Source: Mansonella perstans
Lineage: Eukaryota; Nematoda; Chromadorea; Rhabditida; Onchocercidae
DNA: 64,000 nucleotides
Assembly (NCBI GenBank): GCA_037074765.1
Contig: JBAMDO010000177.1
Span: 1-64,000 of the forward strand
Direction of reading: 5' to 3'
Within the stretch, counting starts at the first letter, position 1. Every line of letters begins with the position of its first letter. Position numbers and translations under genes: made by a program. Of the stretch, positions 1-13,400 are shown piece by piece. The notes beneath the pieces were generated by a model. It was given only the letters and a program-made list of their open reading frames with translations, did no database searches and was not told the origin of the DNA.

Positions 1-329
1 CAATATTAATTAATCATAATAATAATAATTAATAGTGATATCAATAACAGCAACAACAACAACAACAATAATAATAATAATAACAACACTAATAATAACA
101 ATAATAATAATAATAAATAACTGTCATAATGATAACAAATCATTTATGATTGTAATAGTCAATACGGGGAGAAAACACTTTAGCAAATTATTATGGAACC
201 AATTAAAACATCTTTGTTTTTTCTTTTTAAATTAACTTATTCACCTTTCCTTTTTCTAATTAACTTCACTCATAACTTTCAATTAACATCTGCTACTGTC
301 CATTTGTTAATTAAATTAACCAATGGAAC

Positions 330-372
<43 letters not shown>

Positions 373-2253
373 CGAAATATTACCCTAAATATTCTCTTCT
401 TTTCGCAAACAAATAAAAAGGAATGATTGGTAGGACAAAACAAGAAATGTGTAACTTAAAAAAAAAAAAAATTTGAAAATTGAAAAGATAAATGATTTTA
501 TTATGTGATTCATTGATTCATATCGGGATAGCGCGAGAAAACTGTATCATGAAATCTTGCAAGACAACATTCCTATTTACCTCTCTCATCTACCCTAATG
601 CTATTATTATTAATTACATCTACTGCAATTATTATCCAGTGCAGAATTATCAAAAAAAAAAAAAAGATTTTATCTAATTAAATCACATTTCCATTCCAAG
701 ATAAGCTTCATTTTGCTTTTTGTTTTTCCTCTAACACTTCATAGTATATTAAAAAATTAATGGCAGCCAGTTTGATTAAATCTTGATTACACAATTAATT
801 GATAATGAATTTTTTGAAAGTGTAATTAGCCATTTCAAGTTCCGGATTACTCCCAATAATAATAATTAATAACAACGATAAAATTCCAGAATTTATTTAC
901 ATCCGAAACTATGTTAAAAACATTTTTATGCGCGTACATTACAATTTCTGAGTCATCTTTAATGCCATCATCAAATTACAATAAATTTAGCAACTGATTT
1001 CAATAATATAATTTCTTCAAGTATTTTTCTTAACTTGAAATAAATAAAATGCTTAAAAAAAATTTTACATTTAATCAAACATCAATTCCTCATAGCTCGT
1101 TTTTTTTTTTCGTTTTTATAGTTACAGAAATTCTTGGTTTCTAAATTTTATTTTCTTCATTCAACAGTGGACTTTTGCAATTAATAGTAATTATAAAATT
1201 TTTATTTCTCAAATCATCTTAAATATGCTCTAAAATAATAATTGTAATAATCATAACAATAACAGTACATATCAAAAAGTCCAGTTTTTTATTAAAAAAA
1301 AAATATCTAAAATTGAGAATCTAATTAATGACCATTTTGAAAATTGATAAGGAATTTTTATAATTAATCCATTTGTTCAATAATTTCACAAAACACAAAC
1401 ATTTGAGAGAAAATTCCGAAAATTTCAACCAAATTTTTTTAAAAATCTTTTCAACAAAAATACTTCTCGTTCCTATGAATCATTTGCTTAATTTAAAAAA
1501 TGCTTTACGTTATACATCATTCAAATATATTTGACCACTTCATCGACTTATCATTCAAATATATTTGATCGATTTATCGACTTATTTCATTATATACGAT
1601 AAATTGATAACCATGTATCTCATATGTCAACTTTTCGCGAGGTAATTTTCTTCACAATCAAATCAAATTATTTCGTGCTGAGGAATTGTGCAGGGAAAAA
1701 AATAAAATGAAGTGAAATTTTTGATTGGCTATTACTCATCCAATGGATTTGCTGTGTCCATTTTGTTTGTTTGATCTAATCTTCGGTAATTTGTTAAAAG
1801 TGCAGAATATGATCGGTAAACCTGTTCATTTCATTTTATTAAAAATTCCGTAAATATTCAGCAAAGTCGACTAATTATTTTGTCCACACTAAATAACACT
1901 AACAACAATAACAACAATCATCACCAACTGACGGAACGACAGTCTGACAACAGACAAATGCGAACCTGTTTCAGGATGCTCCACAATATGTGTCATATCC
2001 GCATTTTATTACGATATTCCGCAGTAACTTCTGATTGCTTGTGGCAATTATAAATACTACAGATACATTAAATTCGAAAACTATAATTCGTGACACTATA
2101 CAAAGCAAGCAATAATTACATTTTGAATCGGTAAAATACCTAAAAAGTTTATACTTGGCATGCTCACATGCTAGAGTAGTTAAATTGTAATTTCTCATAA
2201 CTATGAAACACAAATATACACCAGGCAATAAAATGACTATTCAAAGCAAATGT
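1..2253. other. Gene-less AT-rich flank and 3' side of NDUFV2
   Basis: I find no coding exon here. The first 120 bases are degenerate AAT/AAC trinucleotide repeats, and 331-370 is a near-pure poly-A run. A 34-bp direct duplication lies at about 1535-1602. The last 200-300 bases must include the 3' UTR of the minus-strand NDUFV2 gene, whose stop codon is at 2254-2256. The open frames in this stretch are low-complexity and match no family I recognise. Confidence 0.6.
331..370. repeat. Poly-A tract
   Basis: A homopolymeric A run of about 40 bases interrupted by a single G. Homopolymers of 10 to 25 A or T recur throughout the window (for example 7199-7223, 16645-16664, 46368-46384, 56385-56409), and their exact length is likely to be unreliable in an assembly. 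Confidence 0.85.
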
Positions 2254-4506
<2,253 letters not shown>

Positions 4507-4523
4507 CACTTCTCCCAATACGG

Positions 4524-4532
4524 CTGAAATTA
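4524..4532 (-). other. Candidate trans-splice acceptor of NDUFV2
   Basis: On the minus strand an AATTTCAG acceptor ends at 4524, 17 bases upstream of the NDUFV2 ATG, with no upstream coding exon needed because exon 1 already starts with a presequence. This is the arrangement expected for spliced-leader addition in nematodes. It could equally be the 3' end of a 5'-UTR intron. Confidence 0.45.
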
Positions 4533-5164
4533 TTACAGAGATATAGAAATCCACTATAGTTACAGATCACTTTACCGGAAAAAAAAAAGGAGAACTTTGC
4601 CTTCCAAACTACATTGCAGCTAGCAGTTAATCAATGAAGGATGCTCACTTACCATAAAAGTTCGATTATATCAAAGGATCTAACGAAACAGATAATGAAG
4701 CATATTTAATATCAATTATTAAACTTTCCCTAAATATCCATATCAAATTTATAGCCCTTAGTTTACAGTTAATTAAATGAATTAATAATTCTGATGATTT
4801 CTTTATTCGTCTAGTTATATCCGATCGATCAAAACATTTACAAATAAACCAATTTTTAAATGATTTTGAAATATTTCATTAAAAAAGCTCATAAAAAAGC
4901 TTTTGTTCGCATAAAAGTAAATTCAATTTAAAAAAGAAACTTTTTAATTTTACATAAATGACAAATGATTAAATGAAATGACAAATGAATAAATGACAAA
5001 AAAAAAGAGAATTACATAAATGACAAATAAATAAATTAAACAAAAAGAAGAAAAAAAAACGGATGTTTTTGAATACTTATAATCACATACAAATACTGTA
5101 TTAAAAAAAAACAGAGAAAATAAACTATACTTGAATATTCGTTTAATTCATTTATAAAATACAA

Positions 5165-5235
5165 ATATATATACACACACACGCACACACACACACATAC
5201 ACACACGCACACACACACGTACACACACCCATACC
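5165..5235. repeat. CA/TG microsatellite
   Basis: Alternating CA dinucleotides, interrupted by CG and TA steps, run for about 70 bases. The minus-strand frame across it gives a string of valine-cysteine pairs, a translation artefact of the repeat. Confidence 0.9.
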
Positions 5236-6170
5236 TACACACATATTTTGTTACCTTATTTTCCTCTTTCCTATATTTTTCTCATAACTTTTATTTTATT
5301 TTACTATCACTTTGCATCTTTTCTTTATATGTTATTACTTTTTTTTCTCTATATAACAAAAATAAATGCTAAGAACAACGATAACGACTTTAATATAGAG
5401 AGGAGAAACTTGACATATAGGAGGACCTAAACTTTTTGTTTTCTATCTTTCAAACAGATCAATTATAATTTAAGCAATTAATTATCAAAGAAAAAGGTGA
5501 CGAAGGAAAGTTAGCAAGAAAGATTAAACTGATAATATTTGTTAGGTAGCATGATAAAAAGAAAAAAAGAATTTGCAAGGGAAAAAAAAGCAAGAAATAT
5601 TGAGAACAAAAATTTATGGTGAAATATGGTAAGCAATAATCTTCCTAAGAAAAAAAAAAATTAAAATTAATCTCATTGTAATTTACCAAGAATAATGAAA
5701 GATATACCAATGAAAGGTATATGTATGCAGAAGTACTTCAATTTATGCATAAATAGATCAACTGATATAGCATTGAATAAATTGAAATTTTAAATCAACC
5801 AAAGGAATTCAAATAATTAATTAAAAAAGCCAGTGTTACGTTCAATCTGAAATATTTTAGAATGAAGGAATTTTAGGCTAGTCCCAAAAAAATATTCCAG
5901 GAACAAAAAAAAAGAACTTTATTGTAAATCTAGAAATGTTTAGTTTGATAAAAGACAAAAAACATAGACTTAGAAGAGAAACTATGAGCATTTAAATAAA
6001 CATGATAATGAAAACCTGGTTTAAAAGAAATTAGATTAAAACTGAAGGAAAAAAAATGAACGATTTCAACAAATAACAGATGATTTAGTAGAAACAGCAC
6101 AAAAATACATGCAGGTGAACTCGCGATATCTAATTTCATCGATACAATCCCTGAATTGAAGCATCAAATA

Positions 6171-6293
6171 TCACGGGATAACCTGCTTTTTTTCTCCTCG
6201 TCGCTTCTTATTTATGGCCTTCTCTTCTTCCTGGTTCATTTTGTCAGATAATATTTGTTCGTTGTGTTTCTTTTTATATGAGAACATATTCAT
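6171..6293 (-). CDS. Possible short lysine-rich protein (40 residues)
   Basis: A 40-codon minus-strand frame starts MNMFSYKKKHNEQILSDKMN, continues with KKRRGEKK and ends in VIP-stop. It stands out from the poly-A/T surroundings by balanced codon use and a charged, helix-like composition. It could be a micropeptide, the last exon of a small gene (a GT follows the KKQ codons at about 6180), or chance. It lies in the same orientation as Smoothened and NDUFV2, about 1.1 kb after the Smoothened stop. I recognise no family. Confidence 0.2.
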   Translation of the reverse strand: MNMFSYKKKHNEQILSDKMNQEEEKAINKKRRGEKKQVIP

Positions 6294-7436
6294 TTTTGTA
6301 AAAGTTTGCACCAATATTCCAGAAAATCTAACTTAATGAATGCATCCTACCAAAAAAATCCAAATCAATAAACCATACTGAAAGCAAACACAAATATTCA
6401 GCCATGCATACTGAAAGAATAAAAAACCACAACTGAATAATAAGCAGCATATTAATTTATAAAAATGTAATTAAAATAATTTCACCAGTTTATCAGAAAC
6501 AAAAAAAAAAAAAGGAAAAAAGGAAAAGAGTAAAACAATTGGAAATGTTTTGAAATAATAAAGAAATTGTAAAAGAAATGAGCTATTTAACAAGCTAAAT
6601 CTAAAATAGTTTCACTCAAAGACACCTGCCTTAGATGACCCACATCTGACATGAATAGCAAATGCACAAACAACTTTTCCCCAAATTTCCTCCTGAAGAA
6701 AATTTCAGCCTAATAAAGCTACATCTAACTTTTTTTTCAAGACTACCAATGTAACATCCATTAGCATTATGCATATTAAAATGCGCCTCTTAAAAGCAGA
6801 TCAAATTAATGATTCGCTAATTCTATGTAAAGAAAATGTTATTTCAGCTTACCGGAATGAAGCTAATGATTTATGATGTTCATCACATCAGCAATATCTC
6901 GCATTGAAATTTGAAATTTGTTGTTTGCAATGATGTTTGCAGTATAAAGCTTACATTTAATATAAATAAAAATAAAAAAAGAGAAGCAATATTAATAAAG
7001 ATTAGATAATGATATGAACAGAAGATTCAAAACAAATAATATAAAAAACGAAGAAGAATTTGAGCTATTTTAATGAAAATCAAGGGAACCATTATCGAAT
7101 TATTTATAAAATTGTTATCATTTAAGTGCAAAAAAGCTCAATCCTCATTTCGCTAATGCAGAATGTGGCAAATATTATTAATATATGAAGTATGCTAAAA
7201 AAAAAAAAAAAAAAAAAAAAAAACCAGAAGCACAAAACAATTCAAAAAGTTCGGAAGATTGCAACGAAAGACATTAGAAAAGATGAATGTAAAATATTTC
7301 TGAAAAAGTAAAACTGTTAAATAATTAATGAAGCGTAATAGGCGAAAGAATTTGAAACACTAAAAAATCTTTCCCCAAAAATATTCTGCAAAATGATATA
7401 AATGAAATGCGAGACAAATCAATCAGATTCCTTTTG

Positions 7437-10400
7437 TTACTGTTTTCTCTGCTGCAATTCTTCCACCTGAAAAATCAACCAGATAAAAAGAAAATTGTAT
7501 ATCAAAATCATACAGACAGCATATAAAATAGAAAATCCTACTGTATTCTAATTTCCACAATATGAGTATACATTTTAATTACTATGCTAACCTATTTCAT
7601 AAAATGAACATTGAAAAACCATAGCTTGACTCATCCTAACTAATATTGAGAAGATAATGGAAATTTCCAAAACAAATCCTCCATATTCAGAAGACAACTC
7701 TGAAAATTCACAATCACCTTTTCATTGTACAGTCTTTCTTCTTCAGAATCTTCTTCGTCGGAATTGAAACTGTCACTGCCATGATAAGTTCCCGAAAGTT
7801 GACGAGCATCTGCAGTCTCAGTCAATGGAACTTGCGCGGTTGAAGTACCAAAAAAAGCCCGAGGTTTTAAAGTTGACATCTGACGTATCATCGTTTCATT
7901 TCCTTCACTGATGTGAGATTTGTTCTGCATTTGAACGTCCTCCTGTGAACTAGCGGATCTTTCAGGAAAACTTACACTTTCAGTCGATAAATTACTTTCA
8001 CGACTTGCTGAAAGATGTTTTGAAAAATATGAAACTGTTTAGGGTTATATATAAAAAACAGAAATGAAACATTTCCAAATGATATCTTTTTAATAAAAGA
8101 TAAACGAGTAGAAATTCCTGAAAAATTGAACGGCGCTCAAACTTTAACGAAATGTTAGCATTTATGAACCAACAACATACCACTTTTAATGATCAAACTT
8201 CTAGCATCCTCCGGACCGTTCTTAGCGGAAATCAGTGGCTTTCGATTAGCAGCGGTAAGAGTACACGAATAATTCATATCAACTGAATCAGCTACATGTG
8301 AAAATTCTCGCTTTCCTAAAATGAATTTTCTCCATCAACCATTCATTCATTAATAAGCAAGATTATAACGATTAATGCTTTCCTTTGCTTTCATATAAAA
8401 TCTAAAAAATAACGACACTCAAAGCTCTTGTTACTTAATATACCTCCACTAGTGAAGAAAACACCGATACCGGATTCTCCGACAAATCCGCCTTTTAAAA
8501 CAAATTTTAAAAACAAACTGCATAGACCGTAGTTTATACTTATATTCTGCAGACTTGGAATTTTGAAAGATGAAATGGAAGTTCTTTAAACTTGGATGAT
8601 AAAAAAAAATATATTCTAAGTAGAGTTATTGTGACGTGCTATTTACACTGACATGCTTTATGCATTCTTATTAACAGAAGTGAGATATCTTTGGGGATAG
8701 TAGTATGCAATAATACTATTTTTACTCGATGAAATCATGGATTCCGACGTTTTCAAACCAGCTAGTCGCCGTATTTCATGGTCTGCAACGCGCAAATTAG
8801 CCGAAAGTGCTTTGATTTGCTTCTCGTAATTTACACATCGTTCACGCCAGTGACCTTCGACAAGACCGCTTTGATAAGCAGAAAGGAGCGACGTTGTCTG
8901 CAACAGCAACAACACGTGAACAACGAGCGTTGCACAAGCACAAGAGAAAAACTTTTCAAATTTAGCATGAAAGGTAACATGTGACATCGAGAAATAGTAA
9001 TGCCATTTAGCGTCATTTAGCTGACATAAAACCGGTCTACAGATCTGCCCTGGTAGCCTACTCACCTAAATTGTTCAAATCTTTTAGACAGAATTGATGT
9101 TCAATAAAGTTATAAAATGTTGACGAATTGAAAACACTTTTCCAGATTTAAAGAGAATATTAAGATGAATAGTTCAAAGCTACCACAAATTCCTCAGATA
9201 AACTTTCGAGTGAATTACCAAAACATTTTTTTCTTGAATAAAGCAAAAAAATAATCGTAATTTATTTCATAAATTTTGATCTCTTACCGAATGAGTTGAA
9301 TTCGTTGGTTTCAAAAACAAATACCCATTTTCCATCTGGCGCCTTCTTCTTTCTTTTGTTCTTTCTAAAACATCCAACCTGAAAATAACGAATTTCAGAA
9401 CATCAATATGATAATGTCATCACAGAAGAGTAATGCGAATCCAAAAAACTGTCAGCATTGCAGCGTGGACTACGAAATTTTGAAAAAAAAAAATGTATGG
9501 AAGTACTGCAAGTAATAGATGTTATTGTTGAAGGTATAAAGTCAACATCCCCAAAATTAAATCAATTTTTAACACAAACTTCCTCATTTTCAAATCTGTA
9601 GGAAACGTGTCAAGAGATTCATCGTCGTTCTTTTCCGACTGTTCAGCGTTTTCACATTTTTTCAGAGAAGTTTCGTCCGACCGACCCGTTCTACCAGAGG
9701 AATTAAATGCGCCGGTAAATAGCGCATTACCAGGCCTAAATTCAAAATCTTATAATAATTATATCCCACCTATTCATGCCAATTTCGTAAGAAAGCTGCA
9801 CAAGTACCTGGAAATTGACAAGTAGATTTGAATCAAAATGGAAACTTTTTACACCTAACAAGTACTACGGAAAATTATAAAATTATCATTTTTTATAGCA
9901 AGCATTGGCAATAAATCTTTACTGGAGTGAACCCGACATCTTCATACAGCATAAACTATTTTTTATATCTAACATAATAGATAGATCTCTTTTACCAAAC
10001 AAGTTCCAAGAAAAAAATGCAACTCATACAAGCTTATATGGCCCTTACGTAACAAGCAATCAATTACATTTCGACGAAATTTGTTCAAATGGGTAACCGC
10101 TAGGAAACAGAAAATGTAGCATAGAATCTCTGACACAAAAGTTGCCTCAATAAAAAAAACAAAAAAAGAACTTACTGTTGCTTTTTCGTTGTTGGTGCGA
10201 AATCCGAGCACTCCACCAAAACAAACGGACTGAATTTATCACGTACTTTTTCAATACCAGTCATTCCATAACCACAGAATCCAGTTAACACGTAGATGAT
10301 GATAGTGATGAATGGAAGTGAAGGGAAAAAAAGGTACACCAGAAATATAAACAACAACTGATCATCTATATATGATGACAATTCGCAACCAGGAGCGCTT

Positions 10401-13400
10401 AGAAAACTACAAAGAAAATTCAAAGTTATCTTTCCGTACTATTAGATGAAGTATTATCCATAAGGGTTCATACAAAAAGGAAAAACTGTGGACTTATCGA
10501 GCACATAAACGAAGATTTCAATGGAAGCCCCAAAAAAGATAAACAAACGTATTTCGTTTATTTAGAATTTTAAGATAAATTTAGTGAGTTACTGAAATCA
10601 AATTTCCATATTCCCCCTCAAATCAAATTGTGACGGGAAAACTTAGTTTAACTATTCAAAGCATTCTACGGAAATAATACATTTGGTGCATACCTATTAC
10701 CGATTGACGCCAGTCTCGAAAAAGCATCCGATTTTAGATCATGTATCATTCCATGTAACCATCCCACTTGCCCTTCCAAAATCGTTTTGTTCAGAGAACA
10801 TCTGTACGAAGTACAAAATATGATAACAAATAAGCGATCTAGATCACGAACCATTAAAATTATTCTAAAGATCCACAAAGTAACTCGATGACTAATTACT
10901 CTTAATTATGACAAATCAAAATTGTATATTATCAGATGTTTTGCTAACCTAGGAGAAAATAATACAAGATGAAAAGATAGGCCAAAACAATCAGAACTAC
11001 TGGAAATGTAGTGAGCGGGAAGAATGGGTAATAAGAAAAGTTGACATTAAGAACCCAAAACATAAATTTCTGCACTAAATGGCTGATTATTTCTGTATGC
11101 GAACATGCAAACGATATAATTTGGGCTATTAACTGTTTTATCGAGAAAAACCTATGCTATAATCTTTGAGTAACAGAAAGAAGAAAAGAGCAAACCTTAT
11201 GGAATCCAGTATAACTTTTTGTTCAGAAATTGTATCACTAAAAAAGTTAAACTGAAGGAGTGTTGCAATTGCAAAAAACGACACACTGACAGTGATGCAA
11301 AATAGATCTGAAAGTAACAACTTAACGATTTCGCTTCATACTGGTACTATTCAAAGATTTCATGCAGATAATACAGAACTTTTCCATTTCAGTAAACAAT
11401 ATACAGCAATTTTCGTTCAACGGGAAAAGTAACTAAAAACCCAAAAAAGAACAACGAAAAAACCAGGAAATATATGTATAGCACACTTTGCCAAAAGAAA
11501 GGCATTTGTGGGTAGCCATTTTTCTTAGCATCATCACATTCAAATAACCCCTTATCATCATCAACGTGGTCCACAACAATTGCTATATGGTCGCGTTTTT
11601 CCAAACTGTTTGAAGTCTCGATGGCTATGTTACCTGGAAATGTTTTTCGCTGAATATATGGCGCGAAGAAAGTTTTTTTTCTATATGTCACTCTAATTTA
11701 ATGCTTTAAAGGACTATAACGAAGAAAGGATAGAACATTTATTACCTTCATTACATTTGCGCAAATAAACAATTGCAAGTAAAAATAATATAAAGATGAC
11801 CAGCACCGGACCATACAGATTTGCCACACTTTTTACCTTATGAAGTCGAAAATAGCAAACACCGGTGACACCATCCGTTTCAATCTGAATTCACGAACAT
11901 ATATCCCTCTTGAGATTATAAATTTCTGCATAAACTGTCCCCAATTGGCATTACATCAAAGAAAATTAAAACATTCATCTTAATTGAAACCGCACCTACA
12001 TTTCTTCATATTACTTTAGTTTCAGGTTACATATCTTTTAGTAAATTTCGAATTGAATTAATATTACAAATGAATACTAACAGTATCTGTCCACAATGCA
12101 ACTGTAGCCATTGAACCAGCCGCCAAATAACAAATAAGGAAAACACAACGTAAATTAAGATGATTATGCTTATTCCATTTGACTGTTTGGTCAGAATTGA
12201 GTTCCGGTCGACCGATTTGAATTGCTAATGCAATCAGTAACCAAAGAAGGCCAGATAATACTGTGGTATGTAAAAGCCAAAACTGAATGCTACACCAGTC
12301 CAATAAACTGAAGAATTTTTTTAGAGCAGTTCACTTAATTTTTACCAGATGCATTTGAAAAAGTGCTAAACAACTTGCACAGCAAACTCTCTTTGAGGAA
12401 CTAAACAAACGTAAGGTTCGAGAAACACTGATATTTTCCCTAACAACGGAGAAGAAATTCTTTTAACAAAAACTTCATTTAGTTTTTCCACTGCTGGTTT
12501 CATCAGAAATCTCATGACGTCTCAGAGGCCAAAGCTGTTCACTGCTCATTTGCAAAACCTTTAACTTCACAAACGAGCTCGCAGAGCAAGGATGATTTTT
12601 TCATCATAGACGTCTTCAGTCCGCTACCTCTACATATACTATACAAACATAAATATTATATAAAGTTAATGAACTGTCTACACTATCCTAGCTAAAAGTT
12701 AATTAACAGTTGCTAAAATATTTTCACACAGTCTCATTAATACGGAAACATGCAGCTTTATAACACAAATATATACATATACTTGAGCAAAAACTAATAC
12801 CTTGGAACTTTTGCGTCACGTCTTAACATATCGAAACACATCGCACGCTCTGCCACTCGATCAGCATAACTTAGTAACCATATGAACCAATGGATGGATG
12901 CATTTAAAAGTGCATGAGTTAATGAGTAAACGCAAAGATCGTTCATGAAGATAAGTGAGAAGAAAAATAAATAAAGCTGAAAGAAATGCCTTTTCAGGAG
13001 TAATTTTTTCTTTCTAACATTTTTTATTATTTAAATCAAATTGCCAAAACCAATTCGTAGTAAGATAAATAGTTGTTCCGCAATAATAATCAGTACTCTT
13101 AATTAAATGCTACCATTAAGAACAATCTTTCGCGCATAGTTACTACTAAATAAAGCCTATCATACTTACGGATACTCGACTATTCGAAATTGCATGGTAA
13201 AAAATAACCAAAAAATAATTATTAAATTCTAACCGTGCAAATTAGACCACCAATAACAATAAGTAAAGAAAAGGAAAAAATTAATGTCCTGAAACCATCA
13301 TATAACCACTGTGAACTAATCAGAGGTGACCTGTAAAAATTATATTGTTAAATACATGAATTAGATTTAAAGAAAACACATTTTAAGATGAAAATATCCT

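Larger units (their letters stand above)
4533..7436. other. Intergenic stretch between NDUFV2 and Smoothened
   Basis: AT- and purine-rich sequence with no recognised conserved exon. It holds a CA/TG microsatellite at 5165-5235, a poly-A run at 7199-7223 and a short lysine-rich open frame at 6171-6293 annotated separately. The part next to 7436 should hold the Smoothened 3' UTR, and the part next to 4533 the NDUFV2 promoter or intercistronic region. Confidence 0.55.

Noticed and set aside
8658..9065. Single 135-codon minus-strand frame as one exon
   Set aside because: Only 8726-8897 fits between acceptor, donor and phase; the remainder is intron on either side that happens to be open.
9607..9825. 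Plus-strand 72-codon frame starting MSRDSSSFF
   Set aside because: The minus strand of the same bases gives an in-phase Smoothened tail exon (9607-9735) with a good acceptor and donor that fits both neighbours, so the plus frame is its shadow.
9906..10111. Possible extra Smoothened exon behind TTTCCTAG near 10100
   Set aside because: It reads GYPFEQISSK in phase after the TM7 exon but its only donor leaves the wrong phase for the next exon.
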